This document shows, piece by piece, positions 11,973 to 24,091 of a stretch of DNA of 64,000 nucleotides. Positions within the stretch are counted from its first letter, which is position 1. Each line of letters starts with the position of its first letter. Location of the stretch: the NCBI RefSeq assembly GCF_020921035.1, contig NC_063160.1, positions 12,234,095 to 12,298,094 of the forward strand, read 5' to 3'. Position numbers and translations under genes: made by a program. The stretch is from Rhodamnia argentea (taxonomy: Eukaryota > Streptophyta > Magnoliopsida > Myrtales > Myrtaceae). The notes under the pieces were generated by a model, which was given only the letters and a program-made list of their open reading frames with translations, was not told the origin of the DNA and did no database searches.

Positions 11973-14900
11973 ATGGGTTGGCTGAAAAGAATTCTCCAGG
12001 GTTCTACTTCCAAATCCAGATGGAGATCTAACGGAAGCTGCTGCGAGGTTGAAGATGGCCGTTCTTGTTCCGATGGGCCCAGCGACGCGGAGGCAATACA
12101 AGAAGTATAAGTCGGGGCTTATTTGTTTCTCTTGTATTCATTTGTTGTTGATTCATGGGTGGTTTATAATGCACAAGAAATATAACTGTGTAAGTTGGGT
12201 GTTGGGGGATTGATAGCTGCAGTAGAGCAGTCTTAAATGATTGTAGAACCTCGATGTGCAGGACGAATCGACAGAGGGCGAGGAAACAGACTATCAAATC
12301 GCCCGCATTGGCTCCTTCTCGGAAGACGGTCTAGGTAAATTGGACTGTGGTTCATGAACCTAGAACTCGTTGCAATCACATTTGAAAAAATTTTAACTTA
12401 GGGGTACAATGCACCTTCAGTAATGCTGATTCGGATGAATGGTGAATCTCGTTCAGCGTACAATCTCTATGGAGCAACATCGACTGAGGACTGGGTTCCA
12501 TACGAAGAACTGAAATGGGATGACGACGAAGATGAACGACCTGCCCAGTCTTTCCAACAAAGTTTGGCTTTCGAATCATACTCCCTGTGGGACATCGCAA
12601 ACATATTCCAACCTTCCCCCTACCTGTTTTATCCCGACAATGGGTACTCGCCTGCATAGTCACTTTTGGTTGTTTCGCTAGTCCTTACCCCAATTTAACA
12701 GGAACGTTGTTTGTGGGAGAAAAGAAAGAAGAAGGTGAGTTTGTTCACAAACAATTCATTAGCTTCCTTCTATACCACAGGCATGCCTTTCTGCATCCAG
12801 AATGCGTCTACCCTTATGCTTCCCATGATTTGCTCACCGGTCACCACGAGGTTTTTGTTTCTGGGGATCACTCTATTTATCAGAATATTGAGAAAGACCA
12901 CCACCTCAACCACGACTACTGGCACCATCCTCGCCCAATATGTTTTGTTTGTGGGCAACCTGTAAGATTTTTGGTTTTTCCGGCAACTCTTCCTCAAGCA
13001 GAATCTATGAACTGGATACTTTTAGATATTTGTACTTTTTATGTGATCAACCAAAGTATAGTTTCTCTAAATCTCCTGTTTTTCCCTTGCTTTATCCTGG
13101 TTTCAGATCCCAGTGGCTGCAAATGGCCGTCTTCTGTTCCGTCAACATCCTTTTTGGCGACAAAAGTATTGTCTTTCGCATAAGACAGATGGGACGCCTC
13201 GTTGCTGTGGTTGCAAAAGATTGGAGGTAGGAGTCCTTTCAATTAGATATGTCTTGTTGGTTTGTAAACAATTCCAAGCATCTAGGGATGGCATTAAAGC
13301 AAAAACACATGAAATGAACGTCTATGAACTTTATCCTAATGGACAATGTGGTAGCTGAACTTTCGAATTATTCAATGCGATTCATAAACTTTATCTTAAT
13401 GTGTAATGTGGTCCATAAACCTTTAATCTATTCACCGTAGTCCATGAACTTTTGGTACACGTTCAATTTAGTTCCTAAACTACATGAAAGTGTTCAATGT
13501 TATCATTCCATTAATTGAAGTTCATAGATAATATTGGCCTCCTTTATATAATTCAGGGATTAAACTGAATAGGTAACAAAAGTTCATGAACCACATTGAA
13601 TAATTTAAAAGTTTAACAACGATATTGCACATTGGGTTAAAGTTCATGGACCACATTGAATATGTAAATGTTGCTGAAAAAATGAGGTCTAAGTATAATG
13701 TCATAAAGTTGGAGGTCTGGGCCCTCTCAAGCCCCCTCTAAATCCGCCCATGCAGACATCATGAACATATTAAACTACCAACTAGTTTTGGATCATCTAT
13801 TCTTGTTTGAGTTTATCGACATTTAATTTATTTTAAATTGACCACTTTTTATTAGTCTTGGTTAGAAACCCCTTAGATTTATTAGTTTCTTTAGAGATCA
13901 CCAACCTTAAGTAGTATGACTTACAACATTTTTCCCATTTAATTGCGACCTAATATTGGTTACCAACATTCATTTGATTTACTTACCGTTATCCATTTAG
14001 TGCTGTTTTGTACAAACTTTACTTGCACTTGTTGGCAATGCTTTACCAACTCCTTTCAGTAATAATTCCCACAATTAGACCAATTTATTAAGATTTCTAT
14101 TATTAAGATACCAACTAGTTTTGTATTACCAACTCTCATTAGACTTTTACCAATTTTTTAAATTCTCTTATATTTTACCAACCTTTAGTTATCCTTATAA
14201 ACTACACTTTACTTTACTTTAAATGACTTATCAATTTTATCCGAGTGCATATAACATAATTCTAGGTTACGAACTCCCATTTAATTAGTCATCAATGTTT
14301 ACTTTTTTAATTTACCAACTACTCTTTGGTTAACATAATCGATGGTTAGTCACTTTAACAAATGTTGGTGATCTCATATAATAGTAGTAAGTAGTAAGAC
14401 ATCGGCGGGAAAGCAAGTTAAAGCTGGTAAAAGACGAGAATCTTTTTTGTCAAATATAAGAGAAGCTGGCAAATAAGACAAATAAAAGTGGTTGCTTAAT
14501 AGAAAAGTCGGTAAGTTAACAAAAGCAAATCGTCGTTCGTAAGAGTTGTTGATTAGAATTAGTTGTTAACTTAATCGAATAAAATTCGGCTGGTAAAAGA
14601 CAAGAGAATCTTTTTTGTCAAACATAAGAGAAGTTGGCAAATAAGACAAATAAAAGTGGTTGATTAATAGAAAAGTCGGTAAGTTAACAAAAACAAATCG
14701 TTGTTCGTAAGAGTTGTTGATTAGAATTAGTTGTTAACTTAATCGAATAAAATTCAATTGTTCGTAAGAGTTGTTGATTAGAAAGTACTGTCGTGCACAT
14801 AATAGAGATGGAACACCTTCTTGTTGTGGTTGCCAAAGATTGAAGGTAGGTTCCCTCCTCAATTAGTTGCCATAATATCATCCACTAATTAATCATTCTC

Positions 14901-17900
14901 TTAGCAAATGTATAGTAGAGAGTGTTGTTAAGGGATGAGTGGAATCATAAGTCAAAGCATTAATTCTCATGTTTGGAAATAATTACTCATCATTCTTCAT
15001 ATTTCGGGGTTAGAAACGTCATTGTTGTAGATAACACTTCCTAATAATGATACTTAATATCCTAAAGTTGAATGCTTTTTAGGTTAAAAATTTCTAGTAA
15101 TACTTCCTTACACTTTGGACTATAAAGAAATTGGATGAATATGTAAATGTTTTTTGAAAGCTGCGCTATAAGGCACAATTTCATCTAAATCCGCCCAAGC
15201 AAACATCACATAAATGTGAATATTTGTAAAATATCGGACCAACAGGACAAATCAAATCAACGAAGTAAACCTCTAAAACCTACTAAATGCGTAAAGTGCT
15301 GAAATTCATGCTTTTGTTCCGGAAGACTATTGGACAAAAAAAAAAAAAAAAGGCCAACACTTTCCAACACTTACATGAAATTACCAATTTGTTTACTGTT
15401 TGCAAATACTAATTTGTGTACTAACTTACTTTCATTCGCATAAGTTGTTAAATTATATTTGTCGACTCTTTTTAGATATTACCAACCTAAATTAACAAGA
15501 CACACCAACTTTTTATCTCATTTAGTTACCACATAATATTGAGTTACCACATCTTATTTGAGTTACTTACCACTATTCATTTGGGTTTTTCTATTTTATT
15601 TTATTTTTGAGCTTTTTATTCTCATGCAATCTTTTAGCTGTATTATTTAACAATACCTTAAATTGACCAACTCTTTTTAGAAAACAGTTACCTTAATTAG
15701 ACTGATTTACTAACTTTTTTCTAATTAAGTTACCAAGTAGTTTTGTGTTATTAACTCTCATTGAACTTATTTGCCTCGACCAAAAAAAAAAAAACCTTAT
15801 TTACCAAGTTTTCTTTTCCTTATTTCTATTTTTGAAGAATTTTCATTTAACTACGCCTAACTATAATTTAAGCAATTTATTAAGTTTTATCCGAGTGAGG
15901 GACTAAATATGTGTTACCACTCTCTTTTGTTAGTTATTAATACGCATTTGTTTTTTCCAAATTTACCAACTATTCTATAGGGCAACTCAATTAAGAAAGA
16001 AGTCGTTTTGTCACTGTGATAAAGATTAGTAATATCATATAATATTTGGTACATATAAAACTGTACTAGCAAAGGTAAATGTAATTCGTATTATATAAGG
16101 TAAGTTTCTATTGTCATATACAAGAGAACTTGGTAAATTACCTCAAATAAGTGTTAGTAATGCAAAAATAGTTGGTAAATTAATCCTAGAAAATGATTTG
16201 TAAGGCAGGCAAATAAAAGTGGTAACTTGGTAGATAGTTGGCAAGATTAAAAATATTCCTTAATAATCATTCATAAGCAACTCAAATGAGGGTTGGTAAC
16301 CCAAAATTAGTTGGTAACTTAACCAAAGAAAAATTGGCTAGTTGCACAAAAAAGTTTGGTAATTTAATATAGTAGTCGGTAAGTTTAAGGCGTTGTTAAA
16401 AAGGGTAAAAAAAAATTGGTAAAGGATAGAATATTTGGTCATAGATAAGGCAAAATTTTGGATTATGTGATTAAAAAAATGAGTTTATGACCCGTTTTGA
16501 CAACCCGATCCATTATATATGAATTAAAAAATGAGTTTATAACCCATTTTGACAAATCTAATTTTGCCTATTGACCGGTTGCACAACATTTTGAATTATT
16601 TGAGATAAAAAAAGGTCCTCACATCAATAGCATATTTCTATGCATTTCTTTGTCAAAAGAGAAAAGCAATTAGGTTAAATGCGTTCATGTTCACCCACAA
16701 TCTGTTTTAGCTTGCACAGACTCCCCAGCAACTCACAGAGTTGGCTAATGCTTATGAAACATTGTGCAGCCTGGAGGATCAACATATTCAACCCTCGGCG
16801 GCGGTCGGAGGTTATGCCCAGAATGCCGCAGCTCCGCAATGATGGACAATCACGCATTTAAAGCTCTAGAACGTGAAATGCGTGAATTTTACGAATCCTT
16901 AGGCATGAAAGTCCACCAGCGAACGATTCCCTTGTACTTGGTGAACGAGGAAGAGATGAAGGAATTCAAAGCACCGGATGAAAAGAACGTAAGATGAAGT
17001 TCAGCTTGTAATTATCGCCAAACATTTTAATCTGGCGCTTGGTTAGAGACTCGTTTACCCTATCGCTCCGTAAAATAAAACATAGTAGTCCGCTTTCTAG
17101 CATTATTCTACGGCGTCATCAATAGAATTCCACACAATGCTGAGCTGAGAAATTGCAAAGAAAATTTCCATCCCACGCTCCTAATCTTGAGTTTTCGCTC
17201 CGCACTTGATAGGGGCATCATCGATCGGACGAGAACGGGACACGTGGAAAGACAAGGTCGTCCGTCGATCGTATTTGTACCGTAAGTGCTTCTCCGCACT
17301 TGAGATTTTTTCTCATTTTTCACATCGTTTGCTTGTGTCAATCCAGCGACGGAGAGGTAACCTTTTCTTTCTGTTTGGTCTCTTTGAATCTTTAAGGCTG
17401 TGGAAGGTAGACCACATACGCTAGTCGCCCACTCTAAAGTTGTATCCATAAGAGTGTTGTATGGTCTGCCGAGGTACTTCTCTCCCCTCCCCTTTTCTTA
17501 CCAATTACAATCTCAAAGTAAGGTCTCTCATTAGAAGAAAATGAAAAGATTCGGATTGAGACTAGTTATCTTTGATGAGAAACTCCCCTAGAAAATTCGA
17601 TGTTTTTGTGCGGGTTGCTCACGGGGCAAATCCTCGCTCATGAGATGATGCACGCGTGGCACGTACTCGAAATCGACGGTTCGTCTCTTGATTATGATGT
17701 GGTTTCTACCTCTAATTTTGCATCTAACGAAAAAGTGATAATACTGCAATTGACTCCATAATAAGATGTTTAGAAAATGACACAAATGGTCCTTAAATTT
17801 TGGCTCAATATGCGTTGTGATCCTTAAACTTTTAATTTGATCAAAATAGTCCATGAACTTTAGCCTAATGTGCAATGTGGTCCATAAACTTTTAATTTGT

Positions 17901-18544
17901 TCAATATGATCTCGAATTATTAAAACATGTTCAACTTAGTCTTCAAATTATAAGAAAATGTCCATTGTCGTTATTGAATTTAAATTAATAAAATGACTAC
18001 ATTGAACATCTTCCTATAGTTTAGAGGTTGGGTTGAATATGTTTCAAAAGCTCAGAGACCGTATTGGTCAAATTAAAAATTCAGGGACCACATTGCATAT
18101 TAGGCTAAAGTTCGGGGACCATATTAGTAAAATTAAAAATTTAGGGATCACATTATATGTTAGGCCAAAATTCGTGAATTATTTATGTCATTATCCCTAA
18201 GATGTTCTGATCTTTCCTGCGGGACATTACGGTTTTGAACTAGAAAAGTTTTCATATACTTGACAGGTTATCACAATTTGAGTCTTGAGGTCAAAGAAGG
18301 CCTTTGTCAAGTTCTGGCTCACATGTGGTTGGGTTCTCAAATCCGGTCCATGTCTAAGAGCAAATCTCCGCCATCTCCATTGCTCGACTTCCGTAAAACG
18401 CTCACCAAGTTTCTTCGGCGTAGAATCGAATCGAGAACCGATTACCCTTACGGCCTTGGATTTCAACTAGTGAAGAGGGAGACAGACATGCATGGCCTCA
18501 AGGGCACGCTCGATCACATACGTATGACCGGGAGGCTTTCCTAG
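11973..18544 (+). CDS. DA1-like LIM/zinc-peptidase protein, 11 exons, 489 aa
   Basis: Exons: 11973-12104, 12262-12334, 12421-12643, 12702-12734, 12781-12961, 13107-13226, 16770-16988, 17213-17281, 17397-17473, 17614-17678, 18267-18544. They sum to 1,470 nt with all phases consistent. The start [11 protein letters not shown] matches the DA1 N-terminus. [16 protein letters not shown] is the ubiquitin-interacting-motif region. The LIM region covers about residues 143-275 ([31 protein letters not shown]). [22 protein letters not shown] (HEMMH at 385-389) and [11 protein letters not shown] mark the peptidase. DA1 proteins are ubiquitin-activated peptidases restricting organ growth; function here is inferred. 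Oddities: the first LIM half lost most zinc ligands, the exon 10 acceptor is GG not AG, and intron 6 is 3.5 kb. Other introns have good GT..AG sites. It may be a recent pseudogene. Confidence 0.75.
13293..13700. repeat. Inverted-arm repeat, family B (DA1-like intron 6)
   Basis: Contains 'ggtccataaacctttaatct' in the left half and the inverted form 'agttcatggaccacattgaa' in the right half. It is the same family as the element in intron 10. No coding potential. Confidence 0.6.
13768..14781. repeat. Foldback-like AT-rich block 1 in intron 6
   Basis: The left part (13,768-14,335) is full of 'accaac' and 'ttacca' words; the right part (14,360-14,781) has the complements 'gttggta' and 'ggtaag'. 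This strand switch suggests a large, diverged inverted repeat. The right part includes a 166-bp tandem duplication. Confidence 0.5.
14423..14756. repeat. 166-bp tandem duplication
   Basis: The unit starting 'gctggtaaaagac' at 14,423 is repeated at 14,589 with few differences. A third, partial copy of its end ('gttcgtaagagttgttgatt') follows from about 14,757. It lies just before the exon 6 remnant. Confidence 0.85.
14783..14845 (+). pseudogene. Exon 6 remnant of another DA1-like gene
   Basis: Twenty-one codons read [20 protein letters not shown] plus Lys and are followed by a GTAGGT donor. This is homologous to the 3' half of exon 6 of the host gene ([26 protein letters not shown] donor at 13,227). 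The 5' half with HPFW is missing and no acceptor precedes it. It sits inside intron 6, as expected if the gene formed by recombination between two tandem DA1-like genes. Confidence 0.8.
15340..16460. repeat. Foldback-like AT-rich block 2 in intron 6
   Basis: 15,360-15,990 is rich in 'ttaccaa' and 'accaac'; 16,020-16,460 is rich in 'ttggtaa' and 'ggtaaat'. The layout is the same as block 1, suggesting a second copy of one foldback family. A-runs near 15,338 and 15,781. No coding signal. Confidence 0.45.
17763..18200. repeat. Inverted-arm repeat, family B (intron 10, copy 2)
   Basis: Direct counterpart of the element at 962-1402, with a few substitutions and single-base indels. It was therefore present before the segmental duplication. 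Confidence 0.65.
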
Positions 18545-20172
18545 ATGATCTCTACATACTGTTGAGGAATTCTTCTGATGATTGATTGTGTATTCCCGAT
18601 CTCTCTGTCCACCTACAAACCAAACACATGAGGTGAGTTTCGCCCAGCAATAAGATGAATATTATGGGTGGAATAAAATGCTTAAACATTGGCCAGCTTC
18701 CTTGTGATTCCGTTCTCTTTCGTATTTTGTTGAAATTTATTCAATTCACCCGAAAGTCGCTTGAGTCATCATCCTTTGCGTGCTGTCTTAAAGAAGGGAG
18801 ATGCACGTGTGGATTATCAATATATCACGCGGATGAGCAACAACTGTTGAATTGTATTGTTTCCTGACGAGGTACCGATGATTATTAGGGGCGTTCAGAT
18901 AGGCGCAATATCGGTAGGTGGGTCTGGACCACGGGTGTTAAACAGGTCATAACTTTCAATCCAAGAAGAGTTACGGGATCCATAATACCACATCAACGAG
19001 CTCCTTCCGAGGGAAATGTTATGGCCGAAAGGGTTTTCCTTTTGCAATCTTTTCGAGTCTCAAAATCCATCGTTCAGACAGCTACATTTTATGCTATGTT
19101 TTAGCCCTTTATTAATATTTCGAACTTCTTAACTGCTTATGGGTATTTTTAGGTTTTCTCATGTCATCCAAAGTTTTCATAGTACTGGCTTGTCCTTTTC
19201 GGATTATCCGAAAGATTATGCCATTATTTTGCTAAGCAAAGACTAAGAAATTTTTTCTGAATTGCACCCGTAAATGTTTTGCACGTTTGTGCGTGTTTCG
19301 GATTGATTTTGTTTGGGTTTAACAAACGGTTTTTGCTGCGTCAACTGATATTAAAAGCCAGCAAAACTCGCTCGAAGAAAACACACCCTTATTATAAGAG
19401 GCACCCTTTTATAGTATCCGTTACGACAACTTCTTACACATTTTCCTAGATATTTCTTGACAAATATATCCATAAATATTTCTCTCTCCATATACTCCTA
19501 TGGTCTTTTTGAAATGTCTTAGGATAAATATCCAGATTGGATAGAGTAATCTAGAAAAATGCTAGATTTCTAAAGAAGAGAGGGTGGGGCGTCTCTTCTT
19601 TCAGTGTGACCTTGCAAAGTCCCCACCTTTACTGCTCCTAGTCTCGGCTCGTAAGCCCTCCGGGCCTTCGGAAGCTCCAAACCGTCTTCTCCATGTTTCG
19701 TCCTGAAGAGATATCATTGTGGAATTCTATTTTGTCACATTCTCATAGCCTTGTCATGGGTCGTCTCTCTTCTTTCCTCTCCTAAAGGGATGATGATTTA
19801 CGAGTGTTTGTGAAAGTTCACGCAAAATGGTGCCCGCACCGAAGGTGTTTGATGCTTTGCCTGACGTCTGATTCCTCTCGTTTTGCCTAAATTACCTTCA
19901 TGACGTTTGACGCCGTGCGAAAGCATTGAAAGGCTCTTTACTGCGCCCCGTTTCTGCGTTCTCCCTCTCTTCCCTGTTGTGGGTTTCGTGTTGCTGTGTG
20001 TGTCTGAGTTGAGACGTTTATCGGCACACCAGGCAGGTGTTTGATGAATCCAGTCAATTCATCCTTCGCTTGTAAAGTTGGGTCTCGGTGTCGTTTTGGC
20101 CCGGACCAGTCTCGACAGTCAGGAGCGAGTTTCATCTGTTATGCATTCGACATTTGAATTCGACAAAAGCCC
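18545..20172. other. Intergenic, DA1-like 3' flank and PPR 5' flank, copy 2
   Basis: Counterpart of 1,746-3,377. No gene recognised. The last few hundred bases form the leader of the PPR gene. Confidence 0.6.
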
Positions 20173-22164
20173 ATGTTCCGCAAGCATTTCTTTTCTACTG
20201 GAACTGGCAGCCTCTTCAACGCCTTAAACCAGCAGACTCGCTTATTTTCTCGTGACCCTTTCCCTAGCAAGGTCTCGCACTACCTTTATAGAGCCAGAGT
20301 TATTGATTCCATCCGGCTTGCGCTTCGATCGAATTCCCAGAGTTCTCTTACCACTCTCTTAAATGACCGGCTCGTGGACTCGTTTGTAGTCACTCACGCT
20401 CTCCGTTCTGCTCCTTCTGCTGATTCTGCACTCTCAGTTATTGACATTCTTAAATCAAATGCGAATTTTAGTCACACGCAAGGTACCATTTATGCCCTGG
20501 CCGACATTTTGGCCAGATCCAGTCGAAGAGAGGAACTTGATGCTTTGGTTGATGCCATCAATGCCAGGAGCTTTAAAAATGTTCGGGTTAGCCATATGAA
20601 CCTTATGCAGTGGTATGCAGCAATTGGAGACCTCGACTCAGTTCTTGATACTTGGGATAATTATAGAGGGTTGGACAGACATGTGTGCACAGAATCGTAT
20701 AACATAGTCATGCGCCTATATGCAGAAAAGGGTGAAGATTCCAGGGCTGTGGAGATGTTTCATCGGATGATTGTGGAAGGTGCAAACCCTAATTCTAGGA
20801 CATATACAACTATTATTGAGCACCTTGTGAATTCTGGGAAGCTGGATGCGGCCTTGGAGGTTTTCAGTGTTTTACCATTGATGAGAATCAAGCGCACAAC
20901 GAAACAGTTCTCAATTTTGGCAGAGGGTCTTGTAAGTGTTCGAAGGTTTGATGAGGTGAAATTTTTACTCAGCAATATGGAAGCTGAAGGTATGTTGCCT
21001 GTTCGAGCTCTGCTTTGCTCGCTGCAACATATGAAAGAGGGAGGATATATTCGTGAGAATGATGAAATTCTTTCTGACATGTTGCCGGATGATAGAATAA
21101 AAAGTGTCGAGTATTTTGTAGATGATACAGAAGACGATGATGATGAGGCTGAAGCCGAGGAGGAGGATAACGTTGCTTGTGATGTCAACAAGGTCAATGG
21201 GGTCAGATTGAAACCATGGCTAGACCCTAGAGCTTTGGCAAATGCCTTGCAGAGTTGGAGCCCCAATGATGTTTTGGAATTGGAGAATGCAAAGTTTGTT
21301 TGGACAACTCGCTTGGTTTGCAAAGTCCTTAGGAATTTCAAATCTCCAGGGGCAGCTTGGAACTTTTTCTGCTGGGTTGCTTGCCAACCAGGGTTTACTC
21401 ATGATGTTTACACAGTGCAGAGAATGATGACCCTTTTAGCACGACGTGGTCATGTCCAATTGGTAAATCAGGTGATGGATAAAATCAGACAGGAGGGACT
21501 AAAGCTTCCTTTCAGTACCATTAAATTGGTTATCGACTTCTGTGGCGTTTCGAAAGATCCTGATGCTGCTTTGAAGATTTTTCGTCACAATCGAACTCTC
21601 TGTGGTTCTATCTCAAAGTTTAAGCTGATGGTTCTATATTCATCATTGTTACGAACATTGACCAAGTGCAGTAGGTGCCCTGATGCTCTTGAGGTGCTTG
21701 ATGAAATGATTTTAAATGGCATTTGCCCAGATATTCAAACTTTTTCTGGTTTGATGGATCATTTTGCGAAGCAAGGAGACATCAAGAATGTGCAGAAGAT
21801 CTTTGGAATGGTTAGGCAGAGCGGTATCGAGCCAGACACTTACATGTTTAAGGTTTTGATTCATGGTTATTGCAAGTGTGACAGAGCTGCTCTTGCTTTG
21901 AGGGTGTTTGAGGACATGAGAAACTCAAAACTACTTCCTGACTCTTCCACAAAGGAGTTGCTGGTGAAAAGTCTTTGGAAGGAAGGCAGGAGGAGAGAGG
22001 CTGCGATGGTGGAAGAAAGTTGTGAGGAGATAAATGAATCTCTTCCTATTGCTTTACGTGGTCATATATGGACTGTGAGCTCAGCCAACCTCACTCAAGT
22101 TTATAACATCTATGCAAGTACTTTTACATCAAGCTGTGATCCAACAGCAAATGGGGAGGGCTAG
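20173..22164 (+). CDS. Pentatricopeptide-repeat protein, 663 aa, intact
   Basis: Single-exon PPR protein. PPR proteins bind organellar RNA and act in its editing, splicing or stability. The first about 30 residues (MFRKHFFS, several Arg, Ser and Phe, few acids) fit a mitochondrial targeting peptide. Clear PPR units include ESYNIVMRLYAEKGEDSRAV, RTYTTIIEHLVNSGKLDAAL, YSSLLRTLTKCSRCPDALEV, QTFSGLMDHFAKQGDIKNVQ and YMFKVLIHGYCKCDRAALAL. A very acidic patch (DDTEDDDDEAEAEEED) separates an N-terminal from a C-terminal repeat block. There is no E, DYW or SMR tail, so it is P-type. The RNA target and orthologue cannot be named from the sequence alone. The start is the first ATG of the frame. Confidence 0.92.
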   Translation: MFRKHFFSTGTGSLFNALNQQTRLFSRDPFPSKVSHYLYRARVIDSIRLALRSNSQSSLTTLLNDRLVDSFVVTHALRSAPSADSALSVIDILKSNANFSHTQGTIYALADILARSSRREELDALVDAINARSFKNVRVSHMNLMQWYAAIGDLDSVLDTWDNYRGLDRHVCTESYNIVMRLYAEKGEDSRAVEMFHRMIVEGANPNSRTYTTIIEHLVNSGKLDAALEVFSVLPLMRIKRTTKQFSILAEGLVSVRRFDEVKFLLSNMEAEGMLPVRALLCSLQHMKEGGYIRENDEILSDMLPDDRIKSVEYFVDDTEDDDDEAEAEEEDNVACDVNKVNGVRLKPWLDPRALANALQSWSPNDVLELENAKFVWTTRLVCKVLRNFKSPGAAWNFFCWVACQPGFTHDVYTVQRMMTLLARRGHVQLVNQVMDKIRQEGLKLPFSTIKLVIDFCGVSKDPDAALKIFRHNRTLCGSISKFKLMVLYSSLLRTLTKCSRCPDALEVLDEMILNGICPDIQTFSGLMDHFAKQGDIKNVQKIFGMVRQSGIEPDTYMFKVLIHGYCKCDRAALALRVFEDMRNSKLLPDSSTKELLVKSLWKEGRRREAAMVEESCEEINESLPIALRGHIWTVSSANLTQVYNIYASTFTSSCDPTANGEG

Positions 22165-24091
22165 TATCTGAAAACTGTAATTGTTACTTCCATTAGCCCC
22201 TTGACCAAGTTTAGTTCTGTCAAGTCCTAGCTGACTCACTTTAGTCTGTCACATAATGGGGGTGCAGATGCAAGCAAAATGTAATCTAATTTCTTTTTAA
22301 TTCATTTTTTTTTTTCGGATGCAAGCCTAATGTAATTTCATTTCTTTCTAATCATATTTTGTTTGAGGGAAACACCGATGTCTGTCCTCCTGCATATTGC
22401 AGTTTGTATCTAGTGCCAAAATCTACATGTAGTATTACTTTATTTGGTCAAATATACTCAATATTAAAAGAAATTATTTGAAGTCTGTTTACCACTTACT
22501 GTTAGTTTACATACTGTATCATTCTTTCTGTTTGGTCTTTATTCATCTACAGTGTTCATGTCAATCTGAGATAGACTGGAGATGTGGTCATCTGTCTATG
22601 AATGATTCAATGGTCTATGTTAGAAGATCTTGTTGTGTTTCGCAAATTGGCTCACATTATCTACGGAGACCAAGTCTCGATTTGTTTGTACCTTTCAGGA
22701 TATCAGAAAACACTCTACTTCAACCAGCTGAATCATCTTCCCCTGCATGCTTGGTATGTTTATGGGGATTTGTTCGAAGGATTTGTTTGTGAGTATGGAA
22801 AAGCTATTTTCTGCTTGGCCCCTTCACAATGGCTCTTTCTGATCAATCCTATTTGCTTGATTGATAGTAGACGAAACGATAATGAGACGGCTGTTCTGCT
22901 GTTCTGTCAGACTATCGTACACAATCAATTTTCAGGCGGGAGCTTTTGGCCTGGAGCTTGGTTATTCATTCCTTGTTTATCTTTTCATGTTATTCTTAAT
23001 TATTGTTGCGTTGGACCATATAAACACAGTTTTCTGTTTTGGCAGATAAAAATGTCAGATGGATTGCAAGTAAGCTCATTCGACAGACCTTCTGTTCAAC
23101 TGTCTAGTAACATCATGCCGCCTTCGGGCCTTCGAGGTTAGTCCATGGAAACCGTGTCCCCGAATCAAATTGTTAGGTTGTCAACAAGAGGTCAATCTAT
23201 GGCATCGTAGGATGAGACAGTGCAGAATTTATATGGAGCCATTTACAGTCTACAGTGAGGAACCTCACATTGATTTGCTAACTTAATCTGTTAGCCCAGC
23301 TGAAGAGAGGCAGCTAATACTTTGTCTCTACGGATTAAGAAATTGACTCAAGTTCAATTTCTAGATGACAAAAATTGGGGAAGTATAATTCTTCGCAAGT
23401 CTCATAGCGAAATTTGGAAACCAAAGTCTAGGCAACTACGTTCTTCTATTCTGTGCAGTCATTTCATCAGTCCTTCCGCAAATGGTAATAAATCCAACTT
23501 TGCGAGCGATCCTTCCGTGTATGATATCCCTCTTAGTTACCGATCCTAGATCATATTCTGTGGGTTTCTTTGTGGTTTTTGAATTTTTCTTAAGTAAGAT
23601 TTTGTGGCTGCAAGAGTTTTGTTCTGTTGTTTGGCTGACTCTCTATGCGTGTGATAAATATGCAGGATGATCTATTTCGCCGGCCGAACTGGGGTTCCCT
23701 CATCTTATATTAATCTGATGCTCATCGCATATTCTATTTCGAAAGCAACCACCAGCCAAAAACAAATACAGGTTAAATTGCCGCCTATTACTTTCTACCA
23801 TACACATATATTGCCGCCTGTTATTTTCTATTCACTCCTCTCCACGCATAAAATCTGTCCCAAGGGAAAAAATTCTATTCGCTAAAGCTTATTTCATCAT
23901 TGGATCCAAATGAGAATTGTTCAATTCAAAGCCAAAACAAGAACCTACTTCCAGGCTTTATTAGGAGAAGAGTTCCCCAATTCCAAGCGAAAGATTCACA
24001 CTAGAATGGGTTTTTGGCTTTTTCCAACCTCGGAGCTTCACCCTCATAAACTCAGGTTTGAGAGGCTCAAGCCATCCAAGCTGATAGCCAA
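22165..24091. other. Intergenic between PPR and NFP, copy 2
   Basis: No supported gene. It holds the PPR 3' UTR and the NFP 5' region. A 179-codon open frame at 22,602-23,141 is broken in copy 1 and has no family signature. Intron-like 'ctacag' and 'ttggcag' sites could mean spliced UTR sequence. Confidence 0.55.

Noticed and set aside
12587-13183. 198-codon frame read as one continuous gene
   Set aside because: It crosses real introns of the DA1-like gene; only parts of it (exons 4 and 5 region) carry homology, and phase supports splicing instead.
17347-17356. Possible 10-base micro-exon between exons 8 and 9
   Set aside because: Phase works without it, and the corresponding acceptor is not conserved in copy 1.
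22602-23141. 179-codon frame between PPR and NFP in copy 2
   Set aside because: Broken in copy 1 by a stop near 6,087, no recognisable domain, and contains intron-like sites. Probably UTR or chance.
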